Part shown: positions 34,027 through 44,400 of the stretch, one piece after another | How the letters are laid out: each line of letters starts with the position of its first letter | Numbering within the stretch: position 1 is the first letter of the stretch | Origin: an uncultured Rhizobiaceae group bacterium | Lineage (GTDB): Bacteria > Pseudomonadota > Alphaproteobacteria > Rhizobiales > Rhizobiaceae | DNA: 64,000 nt | Assembly (NCBI GenBank): GCA_937930635.1 | Contig: CALHCF010000003.1 | Location: forward strand, 62,001-126,000 | Direction: 5' to 3' | Position numbers and translations under genes: made by a program | Notes under the pieces: model-generated | Told to the model about the DNA's origin: nothing | The model's database searches: none | What the model saw: the letters and a program-made list of their open reading frames with translations, nothing else

Positions 34027-35174
34027 TCACAAAAACGGGCTTATCACCGTCCGCCGGCCTTGGAAAAGCGACGCGCATTTTTATCGGAATCATTTTGGTT
34101 GCGGCAATTGTTGTACCTCTTCTCAACATCACCCTACCTGCCGACAACACATTCCATATCCCTGATTATCTGGTCGCGTTGTTGGGCAAATTCCTCTGTT
34201 ACGCCATGCTGGCCGTGTCGTTGAATTTAGTGTGGGGCTATTGCGGTATTTTATCGCTTGGCCACGGCGCGTTCTTTGCGTTGGGTGGTTACGCTATGGG
34301 CATGTATCTGATGCGCCAGATTGGAACACGCGGCGTCTATGGCAACCCGGTCCTGCCGGACTTTATGGTCTTCCTGAACTACAAAGAATTGCCCTGGTTC
34401 TGGTATGGGTTCGACCAGTTCTGGTTCATGGCTTTAATGGTGATTTTGGTGCCGGGCATTCTGGCATTTGTGTTCGGCTGGTTGGCCTTCCGTTCCCGTG
34501 TCTCAGGCGTCTATCTTTCAATTATTACCCAGGCGATGACGTACGCCTTGTTGCTGGCCTTCTTCCGCAACGATATGGGTTTTGGGGGCAACAACGGCCT
34601 GACCGACTTCAAGGACATTCTGGGCTTCAATATTCAAACCCGCGAGACACGCGCGACGCTCTTTGCACTTAGCGCACTGTTCCTCGCACTGTATCTCTTC
34701 GTCACTGCTTACATGGCCGCTTCAAGGTTTGGAAAATTACTGATGGCAACGCGTGATTCCGAAGCGCGCACACGGTTTCTTGGCTATCGACCGGAGAAAG
34801 TGAAACTTTTCGTCTGGACCCTTTCCGCCATCATGGGCGGTATCGCCGGCGCCCTTTATGTGCCGCAAGTGGGGATCATCAATCCCGGAGAATTCGCTCC
34901 CGCCAATTCCATCGAGATTGTCATCTGGACGGCGGTTGGTGGTCGCGGAACGATCATCGGACCCGTGATTGGCGCTTTCTTTGTAAACGGCGGCAAGAGC
35001 CTGTTCACTGGCTGGTTCCCGGAATTCTGGCTTTTCGTTTTGGGACCTTTGTTTGTGTTCACCACACTTTATTTGCCCAAGGGCATCGTCGGCACCACGA
35101 CTGAATTCTGGCAGAAACTGCGTGCTAAACCTGCTGAAATTTTGCCCGAAGCACCCCCTCAGGCGGCGGAATAA
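34023..35174 (+). CDS. urtC: Urea ABC transporter permease UrtC
   Basis: UrtC (383 aa) is the LivM-like second permease. Family segments include LSLGHGAFFALGGYAMGMYL, YGFDQFWFMALMVILVPGIL, FRNDMGFGGNNGLTDFKDIL and the cytoplasmic EAA-like loop TRDSEARTRFLGYRPEKVKL, with ~8-10 hydrophobic spans. It overlaps urtB and is followed 3 bp later by urtD. Confidence 0.95.
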   Translation: MITKTGLSPSAGLGKATRIFIGIILVAAIVVPLLNITLPADNTFHIPDYLVALLGKFLCYAMLAVSLNLVWGYCGILSLGHGAFFALGGYAMGMYLMRQIGTRGVYGNPVLPDFMVFLNYKELPWFWYGFDQFWFMALMVILVPGILAFVFGWLAFRSRVSGVYLSIITQAMTYALLLAFFRNDMGFGGNNGLTDFKDILGFNIQTRETRATLFALSALFLALYLFVTAYMAASRFGKLLMATRDSEARTRFLGYRPEKVKLFVWTLSAIMGGIAGALYVPQVGIINPGEFAPANSIEIVIWTAVGGRGTIIGPVIGAFFVNGGKSLFTGWFPEFWLFVLGPLFVFTTLYLPKGIVGTTTEFWQKLRAKPAEILPEAPPQAAE

Positions 35175-35177
35175 TCC

Positions 35178-35930
35178 ATGTCTCTGCAAGTCACATCATC
35201 TGTACTGTACCTTGATGACGTCAGCGTTTCTTTCGACGGTTTCAAGGCGATCAACAACCTGTCGCTCGTGCTGGAGCCCGGCGAAATGCGCGCAATTATC
35301 GGCCCTAATGGCGCAGGCAAAACCACCATGATGGATATCATCACGGGAAAGACCAAACCCGATTCCGGTGACGTTTATTTCAATGGCAATGTTGACGTCA
35401 CCAGGTATGACGAAAGTGCTATCGCAACCATGGGTATCGGGCGCAAGTTTCAAAAACCGACAGTGTTCGAAAACCACACAGTTGAGGACAACTTGCTGCT
35501 TGCGATGTCTGGAATGCAAACCATCAAGTCCATGCTCTTTGGCGGTCGCACTCACGATGAACAGGAACGGATTGATGAAGTCCTCACAACCACACGCCTG
35601 AATACCCGCAGAAACGATCTCGCGGCCAACCTGTCTCATGGCCAGAAACAATGGCTTGAAATCGGAATGCTGCTCGCACAGGACCCCAAACTCTTGTTGG
35701 TCGACGAGCCGGTTGCAGGCATGACCGATTCCGAGACGGAAGAAACTGCCCGGCTATTGCGTGAGATTGCCGAAGATCATGCGGTCGTTGTGGTCGAACA
35801 CGATATGGATTTCATCCGCGACCTCGATGTGAAAGTCACCTGCCTGCACGAAGGTTCGGTTTTGGCGGAAGGTTCACTGGATAGCGTCAGCAGCGATCAG
35901 CGCGTCATCGACGTCTACTTGGGAAGATAG
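35178..35930 (+). CDS. urtD: Urea ABC transporter ATPase UrtD
   Basis: UrtD (250 aa) is a LivG-type ATPase with Walker A GPNGAGKTT, signature NLSHGQKQWLEIGMLLAQDP, Walker B LLLVDEPVAGM and the switch histidine in VVVVEHDMDF. It pairs with UrtE to drive urea import. Confidence 0.95.
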   Translation: MSLQVTSSVLYLDDVSVSFDGFKAINNLSLVLEPGEMRAIIGPNGAGKTTMMDIITGKTKPDSGDVYFNGNVDVTRYDESAIATMGIGRKFQKPTVFENHTVEDNLLLAMSGMQTIKSMLFGGRTHDEQERIDEVLTTTRLNTRRNDLAANLSHGQKQWLEIGMLLAQDPKLLLVDEPVAGMTDSETEETARLLREIAEDHAVVVVEHDMDFIRDLDVKVTCLHEGSVLAEGSLDSVSSDQRVIDVYLGR

Positions 35931-35932
35931 CG

Positions 35933-36625
35933 ATGCTGACAGTAGAAAATGCGAAGCTTTCTTACGGCTCTTCTATTGCGCTACGTGGTGCATCGCTGGA
36001 AATCGGGCCCAATGAAATTACCTGTGTCCTCGGCCGGAACGGTGTCGGTAAAACGAGTTTACTTCGCTCAATCATCGGCCAGCATCCGCTTTCGTTTGGA
36101 AGCATCACATTTTCAGGCCAAGAATTGGCAAACAGGCAAGTGCATGATCGGGCGCGTTCTGGAATTGGTTTTGTACCGCAAGGCCGTGAGATTTTTCCGC
36201 TTCTGACGGTGAAGGAAAACCTGCAGACCGGTTTTTCTTCTCTTCCACGCAAAGATCGAACCATTCCCGAAGACATTTTCAATCTGTTCCCAGTTTTGAA
36301 AGATATGCTCAATCGTCGTGGAGGAGACCTCTCAGGCGGTCAGCAACAGCAACTGGCGATTGGCCGGGCCTTGGTTTTGCGCCCAAAGCTTCTGGTGCTG
36401 GACGAACCAACAGAAGGCATCCAGCCCTCCATTATCAAGGATATTGGCAGCGCTCTTCAAACGCTTCGCGATCGAGGCATTGCCATCCTACTGGTCGAGC
36501 AATACCTCGATTTCTGCCGCGAAATAGGCGACCACATCTACATCATGGATCGCGGAGAAGTGGTGTATAGCGGGTTGCCGAAAACACTCGACGATTCATC
36601 GGTCAGGCGATACCTGACCGTTTAG
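35933..36625 (+). CDS. urtE: Urea ABC transporter ATPase UrtE
   Basis: UrtE (230 aa) is a LivF-type ATPase with Walker A GRNGVGKTSLL, signature LSGGQQQQLAIGRALVLRPK, Walker B LLVLDEPTEGIQ and switch region ILLVEQYLDF. It is the last gene of urtABCDE, 2 bp after urtD. No convincing terminator was seen after it. Confidence 0.95.
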   Translation: MLTVENAKLSYGSSIALRGASLEIGPNEITCVLGRNGVGKTSLLRSIIGQHPLSFGSITFSGQELANRQVHDRARSGIGFVPQGREIFPLLTVKENLQTGFSSLPRKDRTIPEDIFNLFPVLKDMLNRRGGDLSGGQQQQLAIGRALVLRPKLLVLDEPTEGIQPSIIKDIGSALQTLRDRGIAILLVEQYLDFCREIGDHIYIMDRGEVVYSGLPKTLDDSSVRRYLTV

Positions 36626-37011
36626 ATATCGTTGTTCAACTGAATTTTGAAGCCATCTCCCGGTCGATAAAAGAATAGCCTCAGATGATGCTTCCATACC
36701 GATCAACGGTAGCTTACCCCAATGTTATCAATTCAAGCCATGTCGCGTTTTGAATATCTGCCCGTGGTATACCAAGCAGCTTCGTCCGCCTTGTTGCCTT
36801 TGATTAATTTTGATCACCGTCAACTTCGGGCAAAACTCTGGCGGTCTTCTGGTTGCAACATCATCTGGCCTGCGACACGGCATCGATTGACGGTTCGCAT
36901 CGACCCGGAAATTCGAACTGAGACAACACAGTTTGTTGGGTCGGGAGTCGGCCTTTATCCAGCCACTTCACGACAGCTGAAGACAATAAGAGTTAGCCGG
37001 GCTTCCGCAAC
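36626..37011. other. Intergenic region between convergent urtE and cpdR
   Basis: The plus-strand frame that covers part of this stretch (36722-37264) continues antisense through cpdR and is not credible. I see no small gene, RNA or clear terminator here. Confidence 0.5.
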
Positions 37012-37374
37012 TTACGCTGCTGCGAGCATTTTTTCGACCTCGTTGACGAGATCGCGCAGATGGAAGGGCTTGGACAACACCTTGGCGTCCTTGGGTGCAT
37101 CAGATTCTGGATTAAGCGCTACGGCAGCAAAACCGGTGATGAACATGACCTTGAGATCCGGATCAAGCTCGGTCGCACGACGGGCCAGCTCGATACCGTC
37201 CATCTCCGGCATAACGATATCGGTCAAAAGCAGCGTAAACGGCTCTTCACGCAAACGCTCATAAGCGCTCGCACCATTGTCGTAGGAGATAACTTCATAG
37301 CCAGCATTGGCCAGCGCTTTGGCCAGAAAACGGCGCATGTCATTGTCATCTTCTGCCAGAAGTATCTTGTTCAT
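37012..37374 (-). CDS. cpdR: Single-domain response regulator CpdR
   Basis: This 120-aa receiver domain alone is of the CpdR type, which when unphosphorylated primes ClpXP proteolysis of cell-cycle proteins and is phosphorylated through the CckA-ChpT relay. It has the acidic pair AEDDND, the phospho-acceptor Asp in LLLTDIVMPEMDG, the Thr in MFITGFA and the Lys in VLSKPFHLRDL. No output domain is present. ATG 37374 has GGGA upstream; an ATG two codons earlier is possible. The neighbouring N-formylglutamate amidohydrolase and hisN genes match the rhizobial arrangement. Confidence 0.9.
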   Translation of the reverse strand: MNKILLAEDDNDMRRFLAKALANAGYEVISYDNGASAYERLREEPFTLLLTDIVMPEMDGIELARRATELDPDLKVMFITGFAAVALNPESDAPKDAKVLSKPFHLRDLVNEVEKMLAAA

Positions 37375-37643
37375 ACTCATCCCGTTCTGATTGACGACAC
37401 CATCCTGCCCAAAGATAGGTCCAGCTACTCACTGCTGTCCGAGCAGACATTCTCTGGATCAGTCAGACACTTTTTTCGTAAATATCGGGTGAACAGACAG
37501 AAATTTCCACCCATATGTACCACTTCCATGCAAACGACGCTCTTGTGATCGCTGAAATACAACCAAGACTGGACAGGGCCTATACCACCTGCCACCATCG
37601 CTGAATCAGGGTCCACTCAACCCAGAAGGTCAAACAGAAACTC

Positions 37644-38546
37644 GTGACAATACCGTTCACAAATAAATTTGATCCGGCAGGCGAAAAGCCCTTTCAGGTG
37701 CTCCAACCGGCGCAACAAAGGGTGCCTTTTGTTTTCAATTCCCCTCATAGCGGCCGCCACTATCCTGATACTTTTGTGGATGCCGCGCGCCTGACCCGTC
37801 ATCAATTGCGCGCGTCAGAGGATGTTCTGGTCGATAAGCTTTTTGACAGTGTCGTGGAAATAGGCGCCCCGTTGCTCGCTGCCCGGTTCCCGCGAGCCTG
37901 GCTTGATGTCAATCGTGAGCCGTTTGAACTCGACCCGCGCCTGTTTGGCGAACAACTCCCTGCTCATGCCAATATCCGTTCCATGCGGGTTTCGGGAGGT
38001 TTTGGAACCATCCCTCGTCTGGTGGCTGAAAACCTCCCCATATACCGTGAGCCCCCCACTCTGGACACCGCTCTGGCGCGTATTGCGGGTGTTTATCGCC
38101 CCTACCACGATACCTTGCGTCATCTGATTGCCGCCACATCAGTAAATTTCGGCCATGCTGTTCTGGTCGATTGCCATTCGATGCCGTCGAATGGCAACAG
38201 ATACAATGACCGGGGCCGGGCGGACATAATTGTAGGAGACCGGTACGGCACATCCTGTCATGGCGAAATCAGCCGGGAAATCATGCACCGTTTTGGCGAG
38301 CTTGGATACACGGTAACCCGCAACAAACCCTATGCTGGCGGCTTTATCACCGAGCATTACGGACGTCCGCTCAAAGGTCTCCATGCCGTTCAGATAGAGA
38401 TCAACCGCAGTATCTACATGGATGAAGAAACGCTGCAGCCAAATGCGGGCTTCAACAGTCTTGCTGCCGACATCCGTGAGGTCATGACCCATCTTGTAAG
38501 CCTGCCCGACCACGAATTTGCGGCCGCATCCATCGCTGCTGAATAA
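37644..38546 (+). CDS. N-formylglutamate amidohydrolase
   Basis: This 300-aa enzyme hydrolyses N-formyl-L-glutamate to formate and glutamate, the last step of one histidine-degradation route. Family motifs include FVFNSPHSGRHYP, LDVNREPFELDPRLF, VLVDCHSMPSN and the YAGGFITEHYGRP segment. The start is GTG 37644. No hut genes are adjacent, so an alternative amidohydrolase role is possible. It is divergent from cpdR. Confidence 0.9.
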   Translation: MTIPFTNKFDPAGEKPFQVLQPAQQRVPFVFNSPHSGRHYPDTFVDAARLTRHQLRASEDVLVDKLFDSVVEIGAPLLAARFPRAWLDVNREPFELDPRLFGEQLPAHANIRSMRVSGGFGTIPRLVAENLPIYREPPTLDTALARIAGVYRPYHDTLRHLIAATSVNFGHAVLVDCHSMPSNGNRYNDRGRADIIVGDRYGTSCHGEISREIMHRFGELGYTVTRNKPYAGGFITEHYGRPLKGLHAVQIEINRSIYMDEETLQPNAGFNSLAADIREVMTHLVSLPDHEFAAASIAAE

Positions 38547-38566
38547 CGGAAGCTGGTTTACCGACT

Positions 38567-39379
38567 GTGATCCCCTCTCATTTCGCACAAGACATTATTT
38601 CACTGATCAATCGTGCCTGCGACGCGGCCGCCCGGGAAACCTTACCGCGTTTTCGATCCAGATTGACCGTCACCAATAAACTCGAGAACGACTTTGATCC
38701 TGTCACCGAAGGAGACAGGCAGGCAGAACGTGCCATCCGGTCCATCATCGAGAACGAATTTCCTGACCATGGCATTGTTGGAGAAGAGTTCGGCACCGTT
38801 CGCCCCGATGCTGATTATCAATGGATCATCGATCCCATAGACGGAACCCGTGCCTTCATATGCGGACTACCCGTGTGGGGGACGTTGATCGGTCTCTACA
38901 AGGACGGCATCCCCTGCGCTGGTGCATTGGATCAGCCATTTACCCGGGAACGTTTCATATCGGTCCTGCAAGAAGACAGTGAGCCCCCGAACACCACGCT
39001 GACAGTTGATGGCGGACAACCGCTGTCTTTGAGAACACGCTCGACTGAATCGCTGGCACAAGCGACCCTGATGACGACATCGCCTCAAATTCTCACGGGC
39101 AATGAAAGGGTGGCCTTCGACAGGCTGGAAAAAACCGTAAAACTGTCGCGCTACGGATGCGATTGCTACGCCTATGGCATGGTTGCCGCCGGTCATATCG
39201 ATCTTGTCGTCGAATCCGGTCTCAACATTTACGACATCGCAGCACTAATTCCCATTATCGAGGGTGCAGGAGGAATAGTAACATCCTGGGATGGTGGAGA
39301 TGCTTCAAAGGGCGGTTCGGTTCTGGCCGCCGCAAACACCAGTCTCCACAAACAGGCGATGGAAATACTATCACTCTAA
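38567..39379 (+). CDS. hisN: Histidinol-phosphatase of the inositol monophosphatase family
   Basis: This 270-aa enzyme has the IMPase-family metal sites: VTEGDRQAE, GEEFG, the core DPIDGTRAFICGLPVWGTLI, and the C-terminal Asp region GLNIYDIAALIPIIEGAGG. Members of this alphaproteobacterial group act as histidinol-phosphate phosphatase. The start is GTG. It follows the amidohydrolase by 20 bp, so both are probably in one transcript, and converges with a hydrolase (4-bp overlap). Confidence 0.88.
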   Translation: MIPSHFAQDIISLINRACDAAARETLPRFRSRLTVTNKLENDFDPVTEGDRQAERAIRSIIENEFPDHGIVGEEFGTVRPDADYQWIIDPIDGTRAFICGLPVWGTLIGLYKDGIPCAGALDQPFTRERFISVLQEDSEPPNTTLTVDGGQPLSLRTRSTESLAQATLMTTSPQILTGNERVAFDRLEKTVKLSRYGCDCYAYGMVAAGHIDLVVESGLNIYDIAALIPIIEGAGGIVTSWDGGDASKGGSVLAAANTSLHKQAMEILSL

Positions 39380-40347
39380 CTTTGCTGTCCGGGAATAAAA
39401 GCTTCAATGACCGCAAGCATCTGCTGGCGAAAAACATCCCGCTCCTGAAGAATTTCATGTTTTGACCCTGATATCGTCTGGAACGAACCGGATCTCATCT
39501 TTCGGCCAAACACTTCAACGGCTGAAGGCGAGACCACTTTGTCGCTGCCCGCCACAACAAGAAGTGTAGGGATAAGAATGGCACTGGAATATCCCGGTTG
39601 GCACACCTGAGCCATGGTACGGCACGCCGCAAACAACCAAGAAACCGTTGGCGGCCCGATGCCCAGGCCGGGCCTCTCGTGCAAAACACCTTTATTGCGG
39701 GTAAACCGTTTTTCATCGGAGGTCAGTTTGTTGCCCGCAAACGGGCGCGATGGTGCCCATTTCTTTTTTCGCCCCACACTCAACCGCCCCAGACCTACCA
39801 GAGTGAACAATCCAGATATGGGTTTGAGCCAGCTCTGCCGAATTGGGATGCCGGTCAACTCAAGCAGCGGGGAGCTGAGAACCATTCGTTGAACGCGGTT
39901 GGTCAATGCGGGTCCAGCCAGCAGAGCAACCAGGCTCCCGGTAGAATGGCCAAGAATGAAGAAGGGAGGCTTGCAATCCGGCAGAGCAACATCAGTCAAA
40001 ATTGTTTCGAGATCGACCAGATATTGATTGAAATTCTCCACATGCCCCTTGCTGGGGTCTCTTAGAAGGCGTGATGACCCCCCCTGCCCTCGCCAATCAA
40101 AAGTCAGGACGCCAAACCCCAACTTGCGCAAGTCCTCGACGGTTTCAAAATACTTCTCAATGAACTCTGAACGACCCTGGAGAATAATGATTGTCCCCTT
40201 GCGGCTGCCCTGTATTGGCTTCCAATACGCATGGCGCAGTTTTGCACCATCGGCCGTCATGGTGTGATCGACCGTCGCCCCCTGGGGTGCAGGGTTATCG
40301 CGTGTACTGACAAGTTCAGCTTCTGTTTTTGGCGAAGATTGCAGCAT
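39376..40347 (-). CDS. Lysophospholipase-like alpha/beta hydrolase
   Basis: This 323-aa protein has the serine aminopeptidase S33/monoacylglycerol-lipase-like fold. It shows the oxyanion region ILQGRSEFIEKYFETVEDLR, the strand FGVLTFDWRGQGGSSRLL, the nucleophile elbow FILGHSTGSLVALL, the acid strand LLVVAGSDKVVSPSA and a catalytic-His candidate in GSKHEILQERD. The upstream start at 40431 is possible; I prefer the ATG at 40347. The substrate is unknown, with membrane lipid turnover typical of the family. Confidence 0.82.
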   Translation of the reverse strand: MLQSSPKTEAELVSTRDNPAPQGATVDHTMTADGAKLRHAYWKPIQGSRKGTIIILQGRSEFIEKYFETVEDLRKLGFGVLTFDWRGQGGSSRLLRDPSKGHVENFNQYLVDLETILTDVALPDCKPPFFILGHSTGSLVALLAGPALTNRVQRMVLSSPLLELTGIPIRQSWLKPISGLFTLVGLGRLSVGRKKKWAPSRPFAGNKLTSDEKRFTRNKGVLHERPGLGIGPPTVSWLFAACRTMAQVCQPGYSSAILIPTLLVVAGSDKVVSPSAVEVFGRKMRSGSFQTISGSKHEILQERDVFRQQMLAVIEAFIPGQQS

Positions 40348-40439
40348 TACATCACAATTCAGGATTTCAGCCTCTTTATAGGCGCACCTTAAGTGGGTCA
40401 AACCTCTTGAACGATAGTTTTCACCCCCCATATCTTTCG

Positions 40440-40540
40440 CGTGGGCGCCGGAAACGGGCCTGCAGGCACCCTTGGTTCTGGCCGTGAGGCAGATACAAAT
40501 GGGTGCGGAACATCAATGTCGCTCATGAGAGGATATGATT
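40440..40540 (+). promoter_or_regulatory. ROSE-like RNA thermometer in the hsp20 leader
   Basis: Just before hsp20 the leader contains TCGCT (40519-40523), six bases, then AGGA (40530-40533). This is the U(U/C)GCU-N6-AGGA spacing of the closing hairpin of ROSE elements, where the ribosome site is masked until heat melts it. The upstream part is GC-rich with self-complementary pieces such as GCCTGCAGGC. The identification rests on this short motif and on hsp20 being the classic ROSE-controlled gene in rhizobia. Confidence 0.6.
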
Positions 40541-41008
40541 ATGCGTCACGTAGACTTTAGCCCCCTTTATCGTTCCACCGTCGGCTTTGACCGGCTGTTC
40601 ACGCTCCTGGATTCGCTTGGACAACCTGAGCAAGCGTCGCCAGCTTACCCACCCTATAATATCGAGCGAACCGGTGAACATGACTATCGCATTTCCATGG
40701 CCGTTGCCGGTTTTGGCGAGAATGACCTGGAAATTGAGTCGAAAGAAAACACACTTCTGGTCAAAGGCAGCCAAAAGAAATCGGAAGAAACAGACGGCGA
40801 AATGCTCTTTCAAGGCATAGCCGCCCGTAATTTCGAACGTCGGTTCCAACTCGCCGATCATGTCGAAGTCAGAAATGCCCGTTTGGAAAACGGCCTTCTG
40901 CATATTGAACTGGTCCGCGAAATTCCAGAGGCCATGAAGGCCCGGAAAATTTCAATCTTGCCCGCCGGCTCAAAGCAGATTGAAAGCAAAGCCAAAAAGG
41001 CTAGCTAA
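40541..41008 (+). CDS. Small heat shock protein Hsp20
   Basis: This 155-aa alpha-crystallin-type chaperone begins MRHVDFSPLYRSTVGFDRLF, as do class A rhizobial Hsp20 proteins (IbpA-like). The alpha-crystallin domain runs from ~35 to 130 (YRISMAVAGFGENDLEIESK, ENTLLVKGSQ, RNFERRFQLADHVEVRNARL). ATG 40541 is chosen because AGAGGA lies 7 bp upstream; ATG 40535 is too close to it. It is followed by a rho-independent terminator. Confidence 0.94.
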   Translation: MRHVDFSPLYRSTVGFDRLFTLLDSLGQPEQASPAYPPYNIERTGEHDYRISMAVAGFGENDLEIESKENTLLVKGSQKKSEETDGEMLFQGIAARNFERRFQLADHVEVRNARLENGLLHIELVREIPEAMKARKISILPAGSKQIESKAKKAS

Positions 41009-41036
41009 CGCTTAGTCATTCAAATTGGCTGACAAG

Positions 41037-41063
41037 AGCGCCTGCAGTTTTGTGGGCGCTTTT
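41037..41063 (+). terminator. Rho-independent terminator after hsp20
   Basis: Stem AGCGCC (41037-41042) pairs with GGCGCT (41055-41060), with a 12-nt loop and a TTTT tract, 28 bp after the hsp20 stop. Confidence 0.8.
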
Positions 41064-41441
41064 CCATGTGTAGTTTGCAAACTGACAGCACCTTTAGAAG
41101 TGCTGACCACCATTGAAGCCGCGATCATCAAATTGACCATAGCGCTTGCGAGTAAGCGGCCACTCTGCCAAAATTGAAAAATAGGACAGCGAGACTGACC
41201 CATATTGTCAAAAGCTGCAGGCTGCTATAGACAGTCTCAGCGGTCGGCAGTGCGGGCCATCACCGCCGCAATCGCAGGGCGATCAATTCGACCGGCGGTC
41301 TTCAAAAAAAAGCGTGCTCTTACGAGTGCGATGGCATGAAACGGTGAAGTTGAAACGCATTCCCGTAAATTCGGGCTTGCTCTGACACTTCAGACGGCTT
41401 GCTTATCTGCAAACACTGGTTTGGTTTCGAGAGGTTTGATC
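41064..41441. other. Leader/promoter region of gltB
   Basis: No gene is supported; a 63-aa minus-strand frame here overlaps the hsp20 terminator and looks spurious. A small hairpin occurs at about 41364-41377 (CCCG/CGGG). The ribosome site GAGAGG is 7 bp before the gltB ATG. A TGACAC/TTGC pair was tested as a sigma-54 site, but the spacing is wrong. Confidence 0.45.
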
Positions 41442-44400
41442 ATGAACAATAATGGGAGAACACAGGGCAGCCAGCCATTCGCCACCAAACGCAACCAGGC
41501 CGCCGGACTTTACGATCCCAATAACGAACATGACGCCTGCGGTCTTGGCTTCATCGCCAATATGAAGGGCGAAAAATCTCACAAAATTGTAGAAAATGGC
41601 ATCAAAATCCTTGAGAATCTCGAACACCGCGGGGCCACAGGTGCTGATCCCTTAATGGGTGATGGTGCAGGAATGCTGGTCCAGATTCCGCATCAGTTCT
41701 TTTCCCAGGAATGTTCCAAGCTTGGTTTCGAACTGCCAGATGCCGGACACTATGGCATTGGATTTTTCTTCATGCCGCAGGACGCTGATCTGCAGGAGAA
41801 AATCAAATCCATCATCGAGACCGTTGCCGCAGCTGAGGGTCAGTCTGTCATCGGCTGGCGGTCTGTGCCTGTCGACAATTCTATGTTGTCTCAGGATCCA
41901 GAGATTATGGCGTCCGAACCGGCTCACTGGCAGGGTTTCTTTGCCCGCGCTGAAGATCTGGACGACGATGGCTACGAACGCAGTCTCTATATTATGCGTC
42001 GCGTACTCTCCAACCGCATTATCGATCAACTGGGGTCGCGCGAAGACATCTACCCGGTTTCGCTGTCGTCACGTACGATCGTCTACAAGGGCATGTTTCT
42101 CGCTGATCAGTTGGGGCCGTATTATGCGGACCTGCGCGACGAGCGGTTCATATCAGCGCTGGCGCTCGTCCATCAGCGCTTCTCCACCAACACTTTCCCA
42201 AGCTGGAAGCTCGCTCACCCCTATCGCATGGTGGCCCATAACGGTGAAATCAACACCTTGCGCGGCAATGTAAACTGGATGGCCGCCCGGCAAGCCACAT
42301 TATCGTCGCCGAAATTCGGTGAGGATATCGAGAAGATCTGGCCGGTCTCTTACGAGGGGCAGTCTGACACCGCCTGCTTTGACAATGCTTTGGAATTGCT
42401 CGTGCAGGGCGGCTATTCCCTTGACCATGCCATGATGATGTTGATCCCCGAGGCATGGGCAGGCAATCCATTGATGGATGAAGAACGCCGCGCCTTCTAT
42501 GAATACCATGCCGCAATGATGGAACCATGGGATGGGCCTGCGGCTGTAGCTTTTACCGATGGCCGTCGGATCGGGGCAACGCTTGACCGAAACGGCCTAC
42601 GGCCCGCCCGGTATTTTGTGCTGGACGACGACACAGTGGTTCTTGCGTCAGAAGCGGGAACATTACCCGTTGATGATGCAAAGGTGGTCACCAAATGGCG
42701 CCTGCAACCGGGCAAGATGCTGCTGATCGACCTGGAAAAAGGCGCGATTGTCTCAGACGAGGAAATCAAGGAAACACTCAGCACAGCCAATCCTTACGAC
42801 AAGTGGCTTTCTGATACCCAGATTGTGCTCGAAGACCTGCCCGGCAAAAAGCAATCTCCGCGTCGTTACAGGGGCCAGGATCTGCTCGATGGCCAACAAG
42901 CTTTTGGCTATACGCAGGAAGACATCAAACTGCTGCTGTCACCCATGGCAACAACAGGTCAGGAAGCGCTCGGCTCCATGGGCACCGATACGCCCATTTC
43001 TGCTATCTCATCGCGCGCCAAATTGCTGTACACCTATTTCAAACAGAATTTCGCGCAGGTGACCAACCCGCCCATCGATCCGATCCGCGAAGAATCGGTG
43101 ATGAGCCTGGTGTCTTTCATTGGTCCCCGCCCCAATCTCTTTGATGCCGAAGGCTTGTCGAAACTGAAGCGTCTTGAGGCCCGGCAGCCAATTTTGCGCA
43201 ATTCCGATTTGCAGAAAATTCGCGACATCAGCGATATGGGCGATAATCAGTTCGTTTCACGCATTCTCAATATCACTTACAGTGCAAGTAAGGGTCCAGA
43301 TGGCATGAAGGAGTGCCTCGACAACCTTTGCGCCCACGCTGAAAAGGCCGTCAATGGCGGCGATAACATCATTATCCTGTCAGACAGGCATTTCAGCGCT
43401 GAACGGGTTGCTGTTCCGGCAGTTCTGGCAACAGCTGCCGTACATCACCATCTGATCCGCAAAGGTCTGCGCACCTCGGTAGGGTTGGTGGTCGAATCGG
43501 CGGAACCGCGCGAGGTCCATCACTTCGCAGTTCTTGCTGGCTATGGTGCGGAGGCAATCAATCCTTACCTCGCCTTCGAAACCCTGGCAGAAATGCACAC
43601 CAACGGCTATTTCCCGCCGGAAGTGGACGAATTCGAGGTCATACAACGCTACATCAAGTCCATCGACAAAGGCCTGTTGAAGGTGATGTCGAAAATGGGA
43701 ATTTCCACCTATCAGTCCTATTGTGGCGCTCAGATTTTCGATGCCGTTGGCCTGTCGACCCAATTCGTCGACAAATATTTTACAGGCACGTCCAGCCAGA
43801 TCGAGGGCATCGATCTTGATGCAATCGCCCATGAAACCTATGAACGGCACCGCGCCGCTTACGGCGATGTGCCGGTTCTTCGCCATGCATTGGATGTTGG
43901 CGGCGACTATGCCCTGCGCGAGCGCGGCGAAGACCATGTCTGGACCTCTGATGAGGTAACCAACCTGCAGCACGCTGTGCGTGGCAACAGTCAGGATAAT
44001 TACCGCGCTTTTGCAAAATCAATCAACGAACAGTCTGAACGTCTGCTGACCATTCGTGGGCTCTTTCGCCTGCGCAACGCCGAAGAACGGGGAAAGAAAG
44101 CCATCCCGATTGAGGAGGTGGAACCAGTTGCCGACATAGTCAAACGTTTCGCCACCGGTGCCATGTCCTATGGGTCTATTTCGGCGGAAGCGCACACAAC
44201 ACTCGCCATGGCGATGAACCAGATTGGTGGGAAATCAAACACCGGCGAAGGGGGCGAGGAGGTCGAACGCTTTTCGGATAATCGCCGGTCTGCCATCAAA
44301 CAGGTCGCATCGGGGCGCTTCGGCGTTACAACCGAATACCTCGTCAATTCCGACATGATCCAGATCAAGATGGCGCAGGGTGCAAAACCCGGCGAGGGTG

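Noticed and set aside
36722..37264. 180-aa plus-strand reading frame
   Set aside because: Most of it is antisense to cpdR, which has all receiver-domain residues.
41012..41203. 63-aa minus-strand reading frame after hsp20
   Set aside because: It reads into the hsp20 terminator, lacks a ribosome site and has no recognisable features.
41380..41410. Sigma-54-like promoter before gltB (TGACAC ... TTGC)
   Set aside because: The two elements are 10 bp apart; the sigma-54 pattern needs 5 bp between TGGCAC and TTGC.
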